The position numbers and the translations under genes are program-made. From contig NZ_LVJH01000070.1 of assembly GCF_001637205.1 (NCBI RefSeq), forward strand, positions 248,001 to 312,000: a stretch of 64,000 bases of DNA. The letters are read 5' to 3'. Of the stretch, positions 36,166 through 45,886 are shown one piece after another. The stretch's first letter is position 1. Each line of letters starts with the position of its first letter. Source of the DNA: Paenibacillus glacialis. Its GTDB lineage: Bacteria > Bacillota > Bacilli > Paenibacillales > Paenibacillaceae. Under the pieces are notes generated by a model. It searched no databases and was not told the DNA's origin. It was given only the letters and a program-made list of their open reading frames with translations.

Positions 36166-37362
36166 TTAATTTGTCACGATTGATCCTATAAATTCAGCAA
36201 ATACATCATTTCCAAACAATATGCCCTTTTGACTTAACCGATACCCCTCAGGTGTTGTCTCAAGAAGACCTGCATTCAACATTTTATCCAACTGCGACGC
36301 AAACACAACATCCATCTGATCTTCAAATTGCTCTTCAAAATGGGCTTTGGATACACCTTGCATAACACGTAGTCCAACCATCAAGAAATCTTCCATTGCT
36401 TCTTCTTTCGAAATAGGGAAGCTATCTAAGCGTGGGAGCCCTTGTTTCACACCCTCCACATAGGGGTTAACACCTTTGATATTCATATGGCGCTGACGCC
36501 CCACGTAACCATGTGCACCTGCACCAAGACCGTAGTAATCCTCATTCAACCAATACGTCATATTATGACGACTTTCAAAGCCAGGTTTAGAAAAATTACT
36601 AATCTCATATTGGTTATAACCTGCTTGTTTCATCCGATCCATCAACAGAAGATACATCTGAAGCTCATCGTCTTCATGTGGCAAAGGTAATTGATTCTTC
36701 TGATACATCGTATGGAAGAGCGTATTCTCCTCTACTTTCAAGCTGTAAATGGAGTAATGGTTAAGATTAAGCTCCAATGCCTTCGTCACGCTCTCCGATA
36801 GCATCTCAAGCGTCTGGTTCGGTAGTCCGAACATCAGGTCAATCGACATATTATCAAATCCCGCTTTGCGAGCATTCTCTAAGCTTTTATAGACATCATC
36901 TGTGTTATGAATTCTTCCGATCCCTGAAAGTAGATCATTCTGAAATGCTTGTACCCCGAAGCTGACACGATTCACACCGCCTTCTCTCATGACCGTTAGC
37001 TTCTCCAAATCCGTTGTTCCCGGGTTAGCTTCCATCGAGAATTCAATATCGTCAGACCAATCAGGGAAATGCGTACGGACCGACTTCAAGAAATACGCCA
37101 TTTCATCGGGTTTCAGAACCGTTGGCGTACCACCGCCGACAAATATACTCTTGATCTGTCCCGGTGGAGTCTGTTCAACCGTAAGTTCCATTTCACGATC
37201 TAAGGCAACCAAATAATCCATTACCGGCTGATCTTTCAACACATATGAATTAAAGTCACAGTAAAAGCACTTGTTTGTGCAAAAAGGAATGTGCAAATAA
37301 ACCGCTTGAGGCTTACGGCTTCCCAGATGTCCATTTTGCTTGTGATGCTTGCGTTCAGCCAT
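36166..37362 (-). CDS. hemW: HemW, radical SAM heme chaperone
   Basis: A 398-residue HemN-like radical SAM protein. The cluster motif CTNKCFYCDFNSY near 30 has the CxxxCxxC spacing, and GGGTPTVL near 80 is the SAM site. HemW lacks coproporphyrinogen oxidase activity in characterised cases and instead binds heme. The older name is HemN-like YqeR. ATG at 37362 follows AAGGGGAT; a GTG five codons earlier overlaps that site. It follows lepA as in B. subtilis but is separated from it by a terminator. Confidence 0.9.
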   Translation of the reverse strand: MAERKHHKQNGHLGSRKPQAVYLHIPFCTNKCFYCDFNSYVLKDQPVMDYLVALDREMELTVEQTPPGQIKSIFVGGGTPTVLKPDEMAYFLKSVRTHFPDWSDDIEFSMEANPGTTDLEKLTVMREGGVNRVSFGVQAFQNDLLSGIGRIHNTDDVYKSLENARKAGFDNMSIDLMFGLPNQTLEMLSESVTKALELNLNHYSIYSLKVEENTLFHTMYQKNQLPLPHEDDELQMYLLLMDRMKQAGYNQYEISNFSKPGFESRHNMTYWLNEDYYGLGAGAHGYVGRQRHMNIKGVNPYVEGVKQGLPRLDSFPISKEEAMEDFLMVGLRVMQGVSKAHFEEQFEDQMDVVFASQLDKMLNAGLLETTPEGYRLSQKGILFGNDVFAEFIGSIVTN

Positions 37363-37426
37363 AATAATCCCCTTCACTCATTAAAATTCATTCATAAAAG
37401 CTTAAATTATCTTATATTGTTAGAAA

Positions 37427-37449
37427 AGGGGAGCCGCAGCGGCTCCCCT
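37427..37449 (-). terminator. GC-rich terminator after lepA
   Basis: AGGGGAGCC-gcagc-GGCTCCCCT stem-loop, with TTTTC on the minus strand, 40 nt after the lepA stop. Confidence 0.75.
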
Positions 37450-37488
37450 GTGATTAGATTGCTCTAATTCCATCCAAAACTTGCTTAC

Positions 37489-39303
37489 TTAGTCGTCGAT
37501 TTTCAGTACCGCCATAAATGCTTCCTGCGGAACTTCAACGCTTCCGACCTGCTTCATGCGCTTCTTACCTTCTTTTTGTTTCTCAAGAAGCTTCCGCTTA
37601 CGAGATATATCTCCACCGTAACATTTAGCCAACACGTTCTTACGCATCGCCTTTACCGTTTCACGTGCAACTACTTTCGTGCCTACTGTTGCTTGAATAG
37701 GCACTTCAAACATCTGACGTGGAATAATCTCACGTAATTTCTCACAAATGGTACGACCACGATTGAAAGAGCGATCACGGTGTACGATGAAAGAAAGAGC
37801 ATCCACTTGTTCATTGTTAAGCAAGATGTCCATTTTAACAAGATTAGATGTACGGTATCCAGATATAACATAGTCAAACGATGCATAACCCTTCGTACCG
37901 GACTTCAACTTATCAAAGAAATCATAAACAATTTCTGATAGCGGAACATCATAAATGATCGTTACACGCTTATCGTCTAGATACTCCATGTTTATAAACT
38001 CTCCACGTTTGTTCTGACACAGCTCCATAACCATACCTACAAAATCATTGGGTACGATAATAGATGCTTTAACGTAAGGCTCTTCTACATGGTCGATCTT
38101 GCCGATCTCAGGATAATTAGATGGGTTATCAATCGTAATAATATCCCCATTCGTCATCGCGATCCGGTAGATAACACTTGGTGCAGTGGTGATGAGTGGA
38201 ATATTGAATTCACGCTCAATCCGCTCCTGAATAATCTCCATATGAAGTAACCCTAAGAATCCACAACGGAATCCAAAACCAAGCGCACTAGAAGATTCCG
38301 GTTCAAAAGTTAGAGATGCATCATTTAGCTGTAGCTTCTCTAACGCTTCCCGTAAATCTACATATTCTGAGGTCTCAATCGGATATAGTCCACAATATAC
38401 CATTGGATTGATTGACCGATAACCAGGTAACGCTTCTGGTGTCGGGTTCTTCGCATTGGTCACTGTGTCCCCTACTCGTGTATCCCCAACGTGCTTAATT
38501 CCGGCAACAATAAATCCAACATCTCCAACTTTGAGTTCATCCACGATGGTCATGCTAGGCATGAAGGCACCGACCTCAATGACTTCAAATGTTTTATCTG
38601 TTGCCATCATCTTAATTTTGGACCCTGCTTTAATGCTTCCATCTACAACTCGAATATACACAATTACGCCTTTGTAAGGGTCATAGTGAGAGTCAAAGAT
38701 CAAAGCTTTAAGTGGTTCGTCCGGATTTCCTGTAGGAGATGGAACTTGTTTTACAACTTGCTCCAAGATTTCCTTAATCCCTATTCCAGCTTTCGCTGAA
38801 GCTAGTACAGCATCGCTTGCATCCAACCCAATAACATCTTCAATCTCCTGCCTTACACGTTCTGGATCCGCACTTGGTAGATCGATCTTGTTAATAACAG
38901 GTAAAATCTCCAAGTTGTTTTCCAGTGCTAAGTACACGTTAGCGAGCGTCTGAGCTTCGATACCCTGAGCAGCATCCACGACAAGTAATGCGCCTTCGCA
39001 AGCTGCAAGACTTCGAGATACCTCATACGTGAAATCCACGTGTCCCGGTGTATCAATTAAATTCAGAATATACTCTTCTCCATCGTCAGCAAGATACTTT
39101 AAGTTAACAGCTTGCAACTTAATCGTAATCCCACGCTCACGCTCGAGGTCCATCTTATCCAACACTTGCTCTTGCATTTCTCGAGAAGTCAGTGCACCCG
39201 TATACTCAAGAATACGGTCAGCCAAAGTAGATTTACCATGGTCTATATGTGCAATGATACTAAAATTACGAATTTTCTTTTGTCTTTCAAATACGTCCGT
39301 CAT
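37489..39303 (-). CDS. lepA: Elongation factor 4 (LepA)
   Basis: A 604-residue translational GTPase. G motifs are [10 protein letters not shown] (G1, near 18), [12 protein letters not shown] (G3, near 83), and NKIDLPSAD (G4, near 137). The C-terminal half has [13 protein letters not shown] and the LepA-specific terminal domain with [19 protein letters not shown]. It acts on stalled ribosomes and on initiation/assembly. A good promoter lies upstream. Confidence 0.96.
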   Translation of the reverse strand: MTDVFERQKKIRNFSIIAHIDHGKSTLADRILEYTGALTSREMQEQVLDKMDLERERGITIKLQAVNLKYLADDGEEYILNLIDTPGHVDFTYEVSRSLAACEGALLVVDAAQGIEAQTLANVYLALENNLEILPVINKIDLPSADPERVRQEIEDVIGLDASDAVLASAKAGIGIKEILEQVVKQVPSPTGNPDEPLKALIFDSHYDPYKGVIVYIRVVDGSIKAGSKIKMMATDKTFEVIEVGAFMPSMTIVDELKVGDVGFIVAGIKHVGDTRVGDTVTNAKNPTPEALPGYRSINPMVYCGLYPIETSEYVDLREALEKLQLNDASLTFEPESSSALGFGFRCGFLGLLHMEIIQERIEREFNIPLITTAPSVIYRIAMTNGDIITIDNPSNYPEIGKIDHVEEPYVKASIIVPNDFVGMVMELCQNKRGEFINMEYLDDKRVTIIYDVPLSEIVYDFFDKLKSGTKGYASFDYVISGYRTSNLVKMDILLNNEQVDALSFIVHRDRSFNRGRTICEKLREIIPRQMFEVPIQATVGTKVVARETVKAMRKNVLAKCYGGDISRKRKLLEKQKEGKKRMKQVGSVEVPQEAFMAVLKIDD

Positions 39304-39342
39304 GCCTTACCCCCACAAACAGCCTGATGTATCAATCACCTC

Positions 39343-39371
39343 ATTATAACAGTTGTAGGTAAGAGCGGCAA
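39343..39371 (-). promoter_or_regulatory. Probable sigma-A promoter of lepA
   Basis: TTGCCG (39366-39371) and TATAAT (39343-39348) separated by 17 nt on the minus strand, 39 nt before the lepA start codon. Confidence 0.6.
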
Positions 39372-39413
39372 TCCCATACACATTTCAGCAAAAATTGGAG
39401 AAGCTATCCATGC

Positions 39414-39845
39414 TCATTGCGTTGCTGAACTGAATAAAGATACTACGAATTGAATGCTCTCTTGAGACGCTTTTTGTAGTAAATTGGCCGTTTTATCTGC
39501 TAGTACATCCACTGTGGGCTTTGATGTCTCTGGTATTAAAATCTGCTGAGGTGTTTTATCTGAATAGTCTGGCACTTCCACTTGTTGCTGTTCAGAAGTA
39601 TCCTCATTCTGAGCAGGAGTAGGATTCGCCTGAACTGTAATCGTATAAGATCCAGCTGTTTGGGCGTTTGGAACGATCTGTGGTAAGGGTACCGTGATTT
39701 CCTGTACTGGCCTTGTCGTGGTCGCCTTAGCTATATTTGGTTGGATCGAAGAAGACCGGCTAGGACTTGCTAACTGTATTCCAATAAGTAGTCCTAACCC
39801 TGCCCAAATGATAATAATCCACATTTTTTTAGTGAAACGAGTCAT
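39414..39845 (-). CDS. YqxA-like single-pass membrane protein
   Basis: A 143-residue protein with one N-terminal membrane helix (MWIIIIWAGLGLLIGIQLA, about 8-26), then a Pro/Thr/Gln-rich extracytoplasmic region. By position between spoIIP and lepA it corresponds to B. subtilis yqxA. The ATG at 39845 follows AAAGGAGG; a TTG just upstream is less likely. Function is unknown; the position suggests a link to spoIIP expression during sporulation. Confidence 0.75.
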   Translation of the reverse strand: MTRFTKKMWIIIIWAGLGLLIGIQLASPSRSSSIQPNIAKATTTRPVQEITVPLPQIVPNAQTAGSYTITVQANPTPAQNEDTSEQQQVEVPDYSDKTPQQILIPETSKPTVDVLADKTANLLQKASQESIQFVVSLFSSATQ

Positions 39846-39880
39846 CAACGGTTTCCTCCTTTTGTGATCAACCCTATGCT

Positions 39881-41140
39881 TTAGCCGCCATTTTTGGTTT
39901 TTGTTTCAGATGTCACGGTACTCGCTTTCTTTGCCTTCTGATCAGCGAAATACACGTCAGATACAGCATCTGCCAAAACACGAGACGTTCGCTGAAGTTC
40001 TTCCTTCGTATTATCAATCCCACCAATCTCAATCACGATACTATTAGGTGAGAGCGACTGATTATATTCACCGTTACCTTGCTCTGCTGTTTTCCCCCAA
40101 ATACCTCTTGATATTCCCGGATATGATTTTTCTATGATTTTATTTATAGAATTAGCATAAGCTTCATTTTGCCGCCAATTTTTGTTCTCATGACCAATGA
40201 TGAAATACAGTTGTGCATAACTAATGCCATTAATCTCAGTAGTGGTTGTCTTATGACGCTGAGAATCACGGTGAATATCGAGCAAATAAGTTAATTTAGT
40301 GTTTTGCGCAAGTGCGGATTTAACAGATTGACGAGAATATTTATACGAAAACTTATAACTGTAATCTTTTATATAAGAGGGAAAGTCATCTTTTAGATGT
40401 ATTGCTGCAACACCTTTTGACTTCAATTCATTAACGATAAAACTTCCAACCTGCATAATATTTTGGGAGGGTGATGAAGAGGTTGGGTTAGTGCTAACCG
40501 TCCCTACTAATGGATTGAAAGCTTCACGAGCGTGAGAATGATAGATTAGCACCTCACTATTGCTATCCACTGGCGTATCCTTTGTTGGACCTTTATCCAA
40601 TGGATCCTTAACAATATCAGGCCTAGTAACAGGTTCTGGAATGACGACTTCGTTTTCTTGTGATTTCGCATTGGCTACAACCTTAGCTGAGTCGGGATGG
40701 TAATCTTCAGGTGCTTCCATATCTTTATTCCCAGAAGCGCTCCGAAGTAGAACAGGGTCAAAGGCATCCATGCCGGGTAATTCCCGTGCCAACAGACTTT
40801 TAGGATCCTTAGGATTCACACTAGTAAGTAGTTGGAACACAAATGTGGTCATTTTCTCGCCAGATAACGTAGAAGATGTTTGCCCTTTACTTAGATGAGG
40901 AATTTCCATTCCCAGCATATCTCCAAAAAATTCACTAGAAAGCGATGAAGCAAAACCCTTCATAGATTGCACAGGTGAAGAATTTAATTTGTTCTCCGCT
41001 ATCCCACCAACCCCAAGGAGAACGAAGAATACCATCGAACTTATACTCAGTAGTAAAAAGGTGCGTCCCATCGTTAGAATAGACAGCCATTTAGCTCTCC
41101 ATTTGTGTATATTCCAAATTTGAAACCATTTACGTTCCAT
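39881..41140 (-). CDS. spoIIP: SpoIIP stage II sporulation peptidoglycan hydrolase
   Basis: A 419-residue protein with an N-terminal membrane helix near 25-48. The amidase/endopeptidase domain contains EVLIYHSHAREAFNPLVG near 196 (zinc His), TYLLDIHRDSQRH near 280, and SIVIEIGGIDN near 355. In engulfment SpoIIP works with SpoIID and SpoIIM to degrade septal peptidoglycan. A long Pro/Lys/Asp spacer (about 135-190) links helix and domain. It follows gpr but a terminator separates them, so an own sporulation promoter is likely. Confidence 0.93.
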   Translation of the reverse strand: MERKWFQIWNIHKWRAKWLSILTMGRTFLLLSISSMVFFVLLGVGGIAENKLNSSPVQSMKGFASSLSSEFFGDMLGMEIPHLSKGQTSSTLSGEKMTTFVFQLLTSVNPKDPKSLLARELPGMDAFDPVLLRSASGNKDMEAPEDYHPDSAKVVANAKSQENEVVIPEPVTRPDIVKDPLDKGPTKDTPVDSNSEVLIYHSHAREAFNPLVGTVSTNPTSSSPSQNIMQVGSFIVNELKSKGVAAIHLKDDFPSYIKDYSYKFSYKYSRQSVKSALAQNTKLTYLLDIHRDSQRHKTTTTEINGISYAQLYFIIGHENKNWRQNEAYANSINKIIEKSYPGISRGIWGKTAEQGNGEYNQSLSPNSIVIEIGGIDNTKEELQRTSRVLADAVSDVYFADQKAKKASTVTSETKTKNGG

Positions 41141-41212
41141 GTCTAATGTCCTCCTGTAATCTCTTATACTTCAAATCTATGAACTTTAGAGATTCACTAG
41201 AACCATATACAC

Positions 41213-41249
41213 AAAAAAAAAAGAAATTCCGATAGATTCGGAACTTCTT
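41213..41249 (-). terminator. Intrinsic terminator after gpr
   Basis: A 12-bp stem (AAGAAATTCCGA with one mismatch against TCGGAACTTCTT), loop of 5 nt, followed by a run of T on the minus strand. Confidence 0.85.
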
Positions 41250-41265
41250 TTCGTATATACAATCA

Positions 41266-42267
41266 TTAATGTGTATAATCACCTACATTGGTTGTATCAA
41301 CGGCCTCATGCAATGCTGCATTTAACCCTGTGGCAACGATGTTCGCCATATCTTCAATAAACTTATCTATTTCCTTAGGTGTCACAATCAAGTCATGTCC
41401 GAGAGGTTCTAGCACTTCTTTAACTAAGCCTAGACGCTCCTGTTCAGGCATATCATCCAACATTCCAATAATTTCTTTGGTTTGGTTGGTTTCCTTATCC
41501 AAATGTTTCTTCATCATGTCGATAGCGTTATTCACAATGGTTGACGCGTAACAAACTGTAGGTACCCCAATAGCAATACAAGGCACACCTAATACTTCCT
41601 TCGTTAATCCGCGACGTTTATTACCTATTCCTGACCCAGGATGGATACCTATATCAGCAATCTGTATCGTCGTATTTACCCGTTCTAGGGATCTGGAGGC
41701 AAGTGCATCCACAGCAATAATTAGATCAGGCTTTGTGCGATCTATAATGCCCTGTACAATTTCACTGGATTCGATACCCGTTACCCCTAGTACTCCTGGG
41801 GCAATTGCGCTTAATTGTCGGTATCCAGGGGCAACCTGATCTGGTACCAATTCAAAATAATGACGTGTGACTAATATATTCTCAACAACGAGTGGGCCTA
41901 GTGAATCAGGAGTTACATTCCAGTTCCCCAGACCAACGACCAAAACAGATTTAGTCTTACCAATTCCAATCAGCGTTAGAAAGTCTTCGAATTCGCGGGC
42001 CAGAGCTTCAGCGACTCTTCCTTGTAGTCCGGTATCTCCATCACGAAGCCCCGGAACTTCCAGCGTCACATAATGACCCTTCACTCGACCAATTAACCTC
42101 GACCCTTCATCGTTATGCACATTTAATCGAGTGATTTTAATCCCGTCTGACTCCGTAATTTCTTCATCTACACCTGAAATAGGTGCGTTGTATCTTTTTT
42201 CAGCCATTTCCTTAGCATCTACAGCAAGATCTGTACGAACATTATAATTTTGCAAATCTAAAGTCAT
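41266..42267 (-). CDS. gpr: GPR, germination protease for small acid-soluble spore proteins
   Basis: A 333-residue GPR. The N-terminal propeptide region ends around VRTDLAVDA, where the zymogen is trimmed. The core contains VLVVGLGNWNVTPDSLGPLV near 110-129, DLIIAVDALASRS and GIHPGSGIGNKR. It degrades SASPs at germination. The ATG follows GGAGGGTAAATACGG. The upstream promoter resembles the sigma-G class. Confidence 0.95.
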   Translation of the reverse strand: MTLDLQNYNVRTDLAVDAKEMAEKRYNAPISGVDEEITESDGIKITRLNVHNDEGSRLIGRVKGHYVTLEVPGLRDGDTGLQGRVAEALAREFEDFLTLIGIGKTKSVLVVGLGNWNVTPDSLGPLVVENILVTRHYFELVPDQVAPGYRQLSAIAPGVLGVTGIESSEIVQGIIDRTKPDLIIAVDALASRSLERVNTTIQIADIGIHPGSGIGNKRRGLTKEVLGVPCIAIGVPTVCYASTIVNNAIDMMKKHLDKETNQTKEIIGMLDDMPEQERLGLVKEVLEPLGHDLIVTPKEIDKFIEDMANIVATGLNAALHEAVDTTNVGDYTH

Positions 42268-42297
42268 CCGTATTTACCCTCCTTCTTCTTCTTATAC

Positions 42298-42328
42298 TAG
42301 TGTGCGAGAGAAAGGAGATGTTTATTCA
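42298..42328 (-). promoter_or_regulatory. Sigma-G-like promoter of gpr
   Basis: TGAATA (42323-42328) and CACACTA (42298-42304) separated by 18 nt on the minus strand. The forespore sigma-G consensus has GAATA-type -35 and CATACTA-type -10 elements, so the -10 has one mismatch. Confidence 0.55.
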
Positions 42329-42342
42329 AACCCTTTTTGGTA

Positions 42343-42371
42343 TTGCTTTTTATAGTGCTCCATGCTAAACT
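42343..42371 (+). promoter_or_regulatory. Possible sigma-A promoter of rpsT
   Basis: TTGCTT and TAAACT with a 17-nt spacer, 55 nt before the rpsT start. It is back to back with the gpr promoter. Confidence 0.4.
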
Positions 42372-42426
42372 ATTTTAAGTTGTGAATCATTTCGATCTAT
42401 CGAATGTCTTTCAGGAGGTGAATGCA

Positions 42427-42699
42427 ATGCCAAATATTAAATCCGCAATCAAACGCGTTAAAACGAACGACAAACGTCATGCGCTCAACGCTTCCCAAAA
42501 ATCCGCGCTTCGTACAGCTGTTAAAGCTGCTGACAACGCGCTGGCAAATAACGAAGTTGAAGCTGCTAATACTACCATTCAATTGGCTTCCAAGAAATTG
42601 GATAAGGCTGTAACTAAAGGTTTGATCCACAAGAATGCAGCTGCTCGTAAGAAATCTCGCTTGGCGAAAAAACTTAACGCCCTTAATGCTCAAGCATAA
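42427..42699 (+). CDS. rpsT: 30S ribosomal protein S20
   Basis: A 90-residue basic protein starting [20 protein letters not shown] and ending in the Lys/Arg-rich [18 protein letters not shown], typical of S20. The ATG at 42427 with AGGAGGTGAATGCA upstream is chosen over upstream in-frame codons. It is a primary 16S rRNA binder. Divergent from gpr, convergent with holA, as in B. subtilis. Confidence 0.97.
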   Translation: MPNIKSAIKRVKTNDKRHALNASQKSALRTAVKAADNALANNEVEAANTTIQLASKKLDKAVTKGLIHKNAAARKKSRLAKKLNALNAQA

Positions 42700-42726
42700 G
42701 TTGCGCTATTCATACGACAAAAGCAG

Positions 42727-42763
42727 AAGTCCTGAACAGCAAGTTAGCTGATCAGGACTTTTT
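42727..42763 (+). terminator. Bidirectional terminator between rpsT and holA
   Basis: AAGTCCTGA...TCAGGACTT with inner CAGC/GCTG pairing and TTTTT after it. Usable for both convergent genes. Confidence 0.8.
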
Positions 42764-42774
42764 AGCATGTATTA

Positions 42775-43794
42775 TTAATTTTGTAGTCGTAATAAGAATA
42801 ACTCTAATCCAAGTACCTTTTCGATTCGCCCCGTCTTCATTTGGAAATCTAAATCCGCAAGCCTATTCAATATTCCCCTTAAATCTCCTGATTTGAACTT
42901 TCGTGCTTGCTCACCTGCTATTTTGACTGCATAAGGATGAAGTCCAAGCTGTGAAGCAATTTGTTGCTGTGAATAACTTTGACCAGCCAATTCCTTCACC
43001 TGTAAAATAATGCGAAATTGTCTTGTAATGAGCGCTGCTATCTTAATCGGTTCTTCACGTTGCTTAAGAAGCTCATAAAAAATACCCAGTGCTTGTTCCA
43101 ACCTCAGATTGGCAATATTCTCAACAAGTGCAAAGACATTTTGTTCCGTACTGCGGGCTACTAACTGCTCCACGGTATCGAGATCGATCGTTCCACCCTC
43201 TCCAGCATATAAACAAAGCTTATCCAGTTCTGCTGTTAATGTCTGAAGTTGTGTTCCTGCGTTTCTAATGAGAGCCTCAGCTGTCCCTGGTGCTAATACA
43301 CAGCCTCTCTGCTTCGTCTCCTTAGTCACCCAGCCTAATAATTCCTCTCCCCCTAATGGAGCAAATGCAAGAACAACCCCGGCAGCTTTCAGCGCCTTAA
43401 CTACTTTCTTCCGTTCATCTAACTTCTCATTATATACGAGAAATATAAGGATGCTGTATTCAGCAGGATTCTTCAGATATTCCAAAAGTGCTTCAATACG
43501 ATGTTCAATCTTACCACCCTCTTTACCCGCTGTGAAAACAGAGGCATCTCGGACAAAGATTAACTTTCGTGGCACCATAAAAGGTACTGTCTCCGCTTCC
43601 TCAATGACAACCTGAAGTGGCGTATCCGCCAGATCATAATTTACAATGGCGAAATCACGATCTTCCTTTTGAAGCAATTGCTCCTCTAACAAGGAAGTAA
43701 ACTTTTTTATTTGATACTTCTCCAATCCATAAAGCAGATATACAGGAGAAACATCTCCATGTTTGATAGCTTTCGTTGCTGTTTTGATATCCAT
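42775..43794 (-). CDS. holA: DNA polymerase III delta subunit
   Basis: A 339-residue HolA (B. subtilis YqeN). The opening VSPVYLLYGLEKYQIKKF is the AAA+-like domain without a Walker A Lys/Thr motif, as usual for delta. The middle has PRKLIFVRDASVF and ILIFLVYNEKLDERKK. The C-terminal clamp-loader domain follows. ATG at 43794 has GAGAGGGAGATACC upstream; the longer frame reaching 43998 crosses the upstream terminator and is rejected. It opens the beta clamp. Confidence 0.93.
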   Translation of the reverse strand: MDIKTATKAIKHGDVSPVYLLYGLEKYQIKKFTSLLEEQLLQKEDRDFAIVNYDLADTPLQVVIEEAETVPFMVPRKLIFVRDASVFTAGKEGGKIEHRIEALLEYLKNPAEYSILIFLVYNEKLDERKKVVKALKAAGVVLAFAPLGGEELLGWVTKETKQRGCVLAPGTAEALIRNAGTQLQTLTAELDKLCLYAGEGGTIDLDTVEQLVARSTEQNVFALVENIANLRLEQALGIFYELLKQREEPIKIAALITRQFRIILQVKELAGQSYSQQQIASQLGLHPYAVKIAGEQARKFKSGDLRGILNRLADLDFQMKTGRIEKVLGLELFLLRLQN

Positions 43795-44099
43795 GGTATC
43801 TCCCTCTCTTTTACTACTACGCATAACCCCTTGAATGCCCTTTAATGATTCTACCAAAAAAATGACTTTCAAACCATAACAAAGGAACCTCGAGCTCTCA
43901 CTCAAGGTTCCTTCTGTTCCAGCACATCTATATAAACACCGACAACAAAAAGCTCTAGAAACTTTCCTGTCAGTGGCCATAACGAATAGGGCTTCCACAT
44001 TTATATTGATGGCTGAATATTCAAGTGCAACTGCTGACTGTACCGCAATATAACATATTCTTCAGTTTCATAAACGGTGCTTCAACGAATGAAGAAATT
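43795..44099. other. Non-coding gap between anti-sigma gene and holA
   Basis: Contains the sigma/anti-sigma operon terminator (43882-43913) and the holA ribosome site. I see no gene or other structure in the rest. Confidence 0.6.
43882..43913 (-). terminator. Terminator of the ECF sigma/anti-sigma operon
   Basis: A 13-bp stem (AAGGAACCTCGAG, one mismatch) with a 6-nt loop, followed by TGTT on the minus strand. Confidence 0.7.
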
Positions 44100-45311
44100 T
44101 TACGGGGCAATAACAGGTGCCGTATCATTAGAATAAGTGTAACTAGACACTTTTCCATCTTGAGATGTTTGATACGTAAACACCTTACTGTCTGCAGACC
44201 ATTCGCCCAATACCCAAGTACCGACTAGATCAATACTTTGAATAACCGTCTTTTCAATTGCGCCATCTAAGGATAATTGGTATATAACCAGCTTCTTATC
44301 TTCCAGAACTGCTGATACTTTACCATTTGGTGAATTCCACGACTCGAGTGCCGCCAAACTGAATACCTTATTATCATTCATAACGTCCTCTTGAGAAGGA
44401 GTAGGGTCAATCGTTATCCCTTCCCTTGGTTCGCTAATTTTCGGATCCTTTGGCGTATCAGCTTCCATCTTACGATCTGCATCTTGCCCTTGATCCGGTT
44501 CTATCTTCCTTGATTTATCTTGAGCACTAGACTTATCTTGGGCGCTAGATTTATCCGCTACATCCTTAGATGGTTGTGGCGTATCCTCTTTCCCTTTGGA
44601 CGCCTTCGGTGTATCCGCTACCTTCGTAGAACTTGGATCCGGACCCTTAGACCCAGCAGATGAGTCTGATGCTTTATCCGGTTCTGAGAGAACACTGATT
44701 TCATCTTCTTGTTTTGGATCTGGCGTGATTGGTTCCTTATTCGGACTAACCGCTGAGTCAGAAACAAGATCATCCTGCTGAGTCGTATCAGAAGAAGCCA
44801 TCGAAATACCTGTATTATTACCAGTGGTATTATCAACAGACTTCTGCTCCGTAGAGGGCATCGTTTCTACTTCTGCAATAGCTTGTTCATGTATCTGCGC
44901 ATCCGAGAGCTCTTGCGGAGAATAATTATAGATAGCTACGCCTAAGATTCCCATAGCTGCAACAGCCCCGATCATCGTTCTTGCTGCCATACCTGTGAAC
45001 AATCGTCTCTTAGGGACAATTACAGGAGACATCGGAACCATTTCCTCAGGTGAGCGCTCTTTAGAAGCACACTTTTCAAGCCGTGCACGATCTATTGCAT
45101 CAAGCTGGGGCATAATAGCATCAACCAAGCTATATTTAGGTACCACAAGAGGAAGTTCCTCTAATTCATGAGCTAATGACTTGAGCATACGGAAGGATTC
45201 CGCACATTGTGGACAATGAGCAATATGTTCCATCATCTGAGTCGTATTCTCTTCATTAAGATCGTTATCCAAATAACGGTGCATCCATTCAATCACCTCT
45301 GGACATTTCAT
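44100..45311 (-). CDS. Membrane anti-sigma factor with zinc-binding N-terminus
   Basis: A 403-residue protein. The N-terminus is a zinc anti-sigma domain with MEHIAHCPQCAESF (H-x3-C-x2-C, near 27-40). A transmembrane helix follows near 110-130 (TMIGAVAAMGILGVAIYNY). Next is a low-complexity Asp/Ser/Lys/Pro-rich region of about 170 residues with short repeats (SSAQDK twice), and then a C-terminal domain of about 75 residues. It overlaps the sigma factor by 4 nt. It should hold the sigma factor at the membrane until an envelope signal. The long extracytoplasmic spacer could sense the cell wall. Confidence 0.85.
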   Translation of the reverse strand: MKCPEVIEWMHRYLDNDLNEENTTQMMEHIAHCPQCAESFRMLKSLAHELEELPLVVPKYSLVDAIMPQLDAIDRARLEKCASKERSPEEMVPMSPVIVPKRRLFTGMAARTMIGAVAAMGILGVAIYNYSPQELSDAQIHEQAIAEVETMPSTEQKSVDNTTGNNTGISMASSDTTQQDDLVSDSAVSPNKEPITPDPKQEDEISVLSEPDKASDSSAGSKGPDPSSTKVADTPKASKGKEDTPQPSKDVADKSSAQDKSSAQDKSRKIEPDQGQDADRKMEADTPKDPKISEPREGITIDPTPSQEDVMNDNKVFSLAALESWNSPNGKVSAVLEDKKLVIYQLSLDGAIEKTVIQSIDLVGTWVLGEWSADSKVFTYQTSQDGKVSSYTYSNDTAPVIAP

Positions 45312-45856
45312 CCTGATACACCTCCTTTCTGGTACTCTTGAAGCATACTCTGTAATTGCTGTCTTGCCCTAAATAGATATGATTTAACCGTATTCAGTGG
45401 AAGGTTCAAGCAATCAGCGATTTCGTTGTAGGAGAAATCCTGTATATACCTTAATACAATAACGGTTCTATGATGTTCTGGCAGTTGATTAATAGCTTCC
45501 TGAATATCCTCTGCCATGTAAGAAGACAGCACAAGTTGTTCAACATCTTGTTTATCTGGAAACACAAACTCATGTTCATCCATAGATACCGTTGGTTTAT
45601 TACGACGAAATTTATCAATACATATATTTGTCACGATCCGTTGTACCCATGTCTTAAACTTCGCTTTTTCCTCATAGGAGTCGATTCGGGTATAAATACG
45701 GATCAAAGATTCCTGAGCTGCATCTAGCGCATCTTGTTCGTTGTTCAGGATATAATAGGCCGTACGATATACATGTTGTTCAATATCTCGTAATAGGGTA
45801 ATTAAAGCGTCGCGATCGCCCGATTGAGCCGCTCTAATGAGTCCGAGCTCTACCAC
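45308..45856 (-). CDS. ECF RNA polymerase sigma factor
   Basis: A 182-residue sigma-70 family ECF factor. Region 2 contains DALDAAQESLIRIYTRIDSY and KFKTWVQRIVTNICIDKFRR. Region 4 contains LPEHHRTVIVLRYIQDFSYN and the helix-turn-helix LNLPLNTVKSYLFRARQQL. I take GTG at 45856, 5-7 nt after GGGGGATCC, which starts VVELGLIRAAQSGD; further upstream frame is not family-like. It pairs with the downstream anti-sigma gene. It resembles SigW/SigV-type envelope-stress factors, but the exact group is not certain. Confidence 0.88.
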   Translation of the reverse strand: MVELGLIRAAQSGDRDALITLLRDIEQHVYRTAYYILNNEQDALDAAQESLIRIYTRIDSYEEKAKFKTWVQRIVTNICIDKFRRNKPTVSMDEHEFVFPDKQDVEQLVLSSYMAEDIQEAINQLPEHHRTVIVLRYIQDFSYNEIADCLNLPLNTVKSYLFRARQQLQSMLQEYQKGGVSG

Positions 45857-45886
45857 AAAGGATCCCCCTCTCCCTGCAATCTTACT

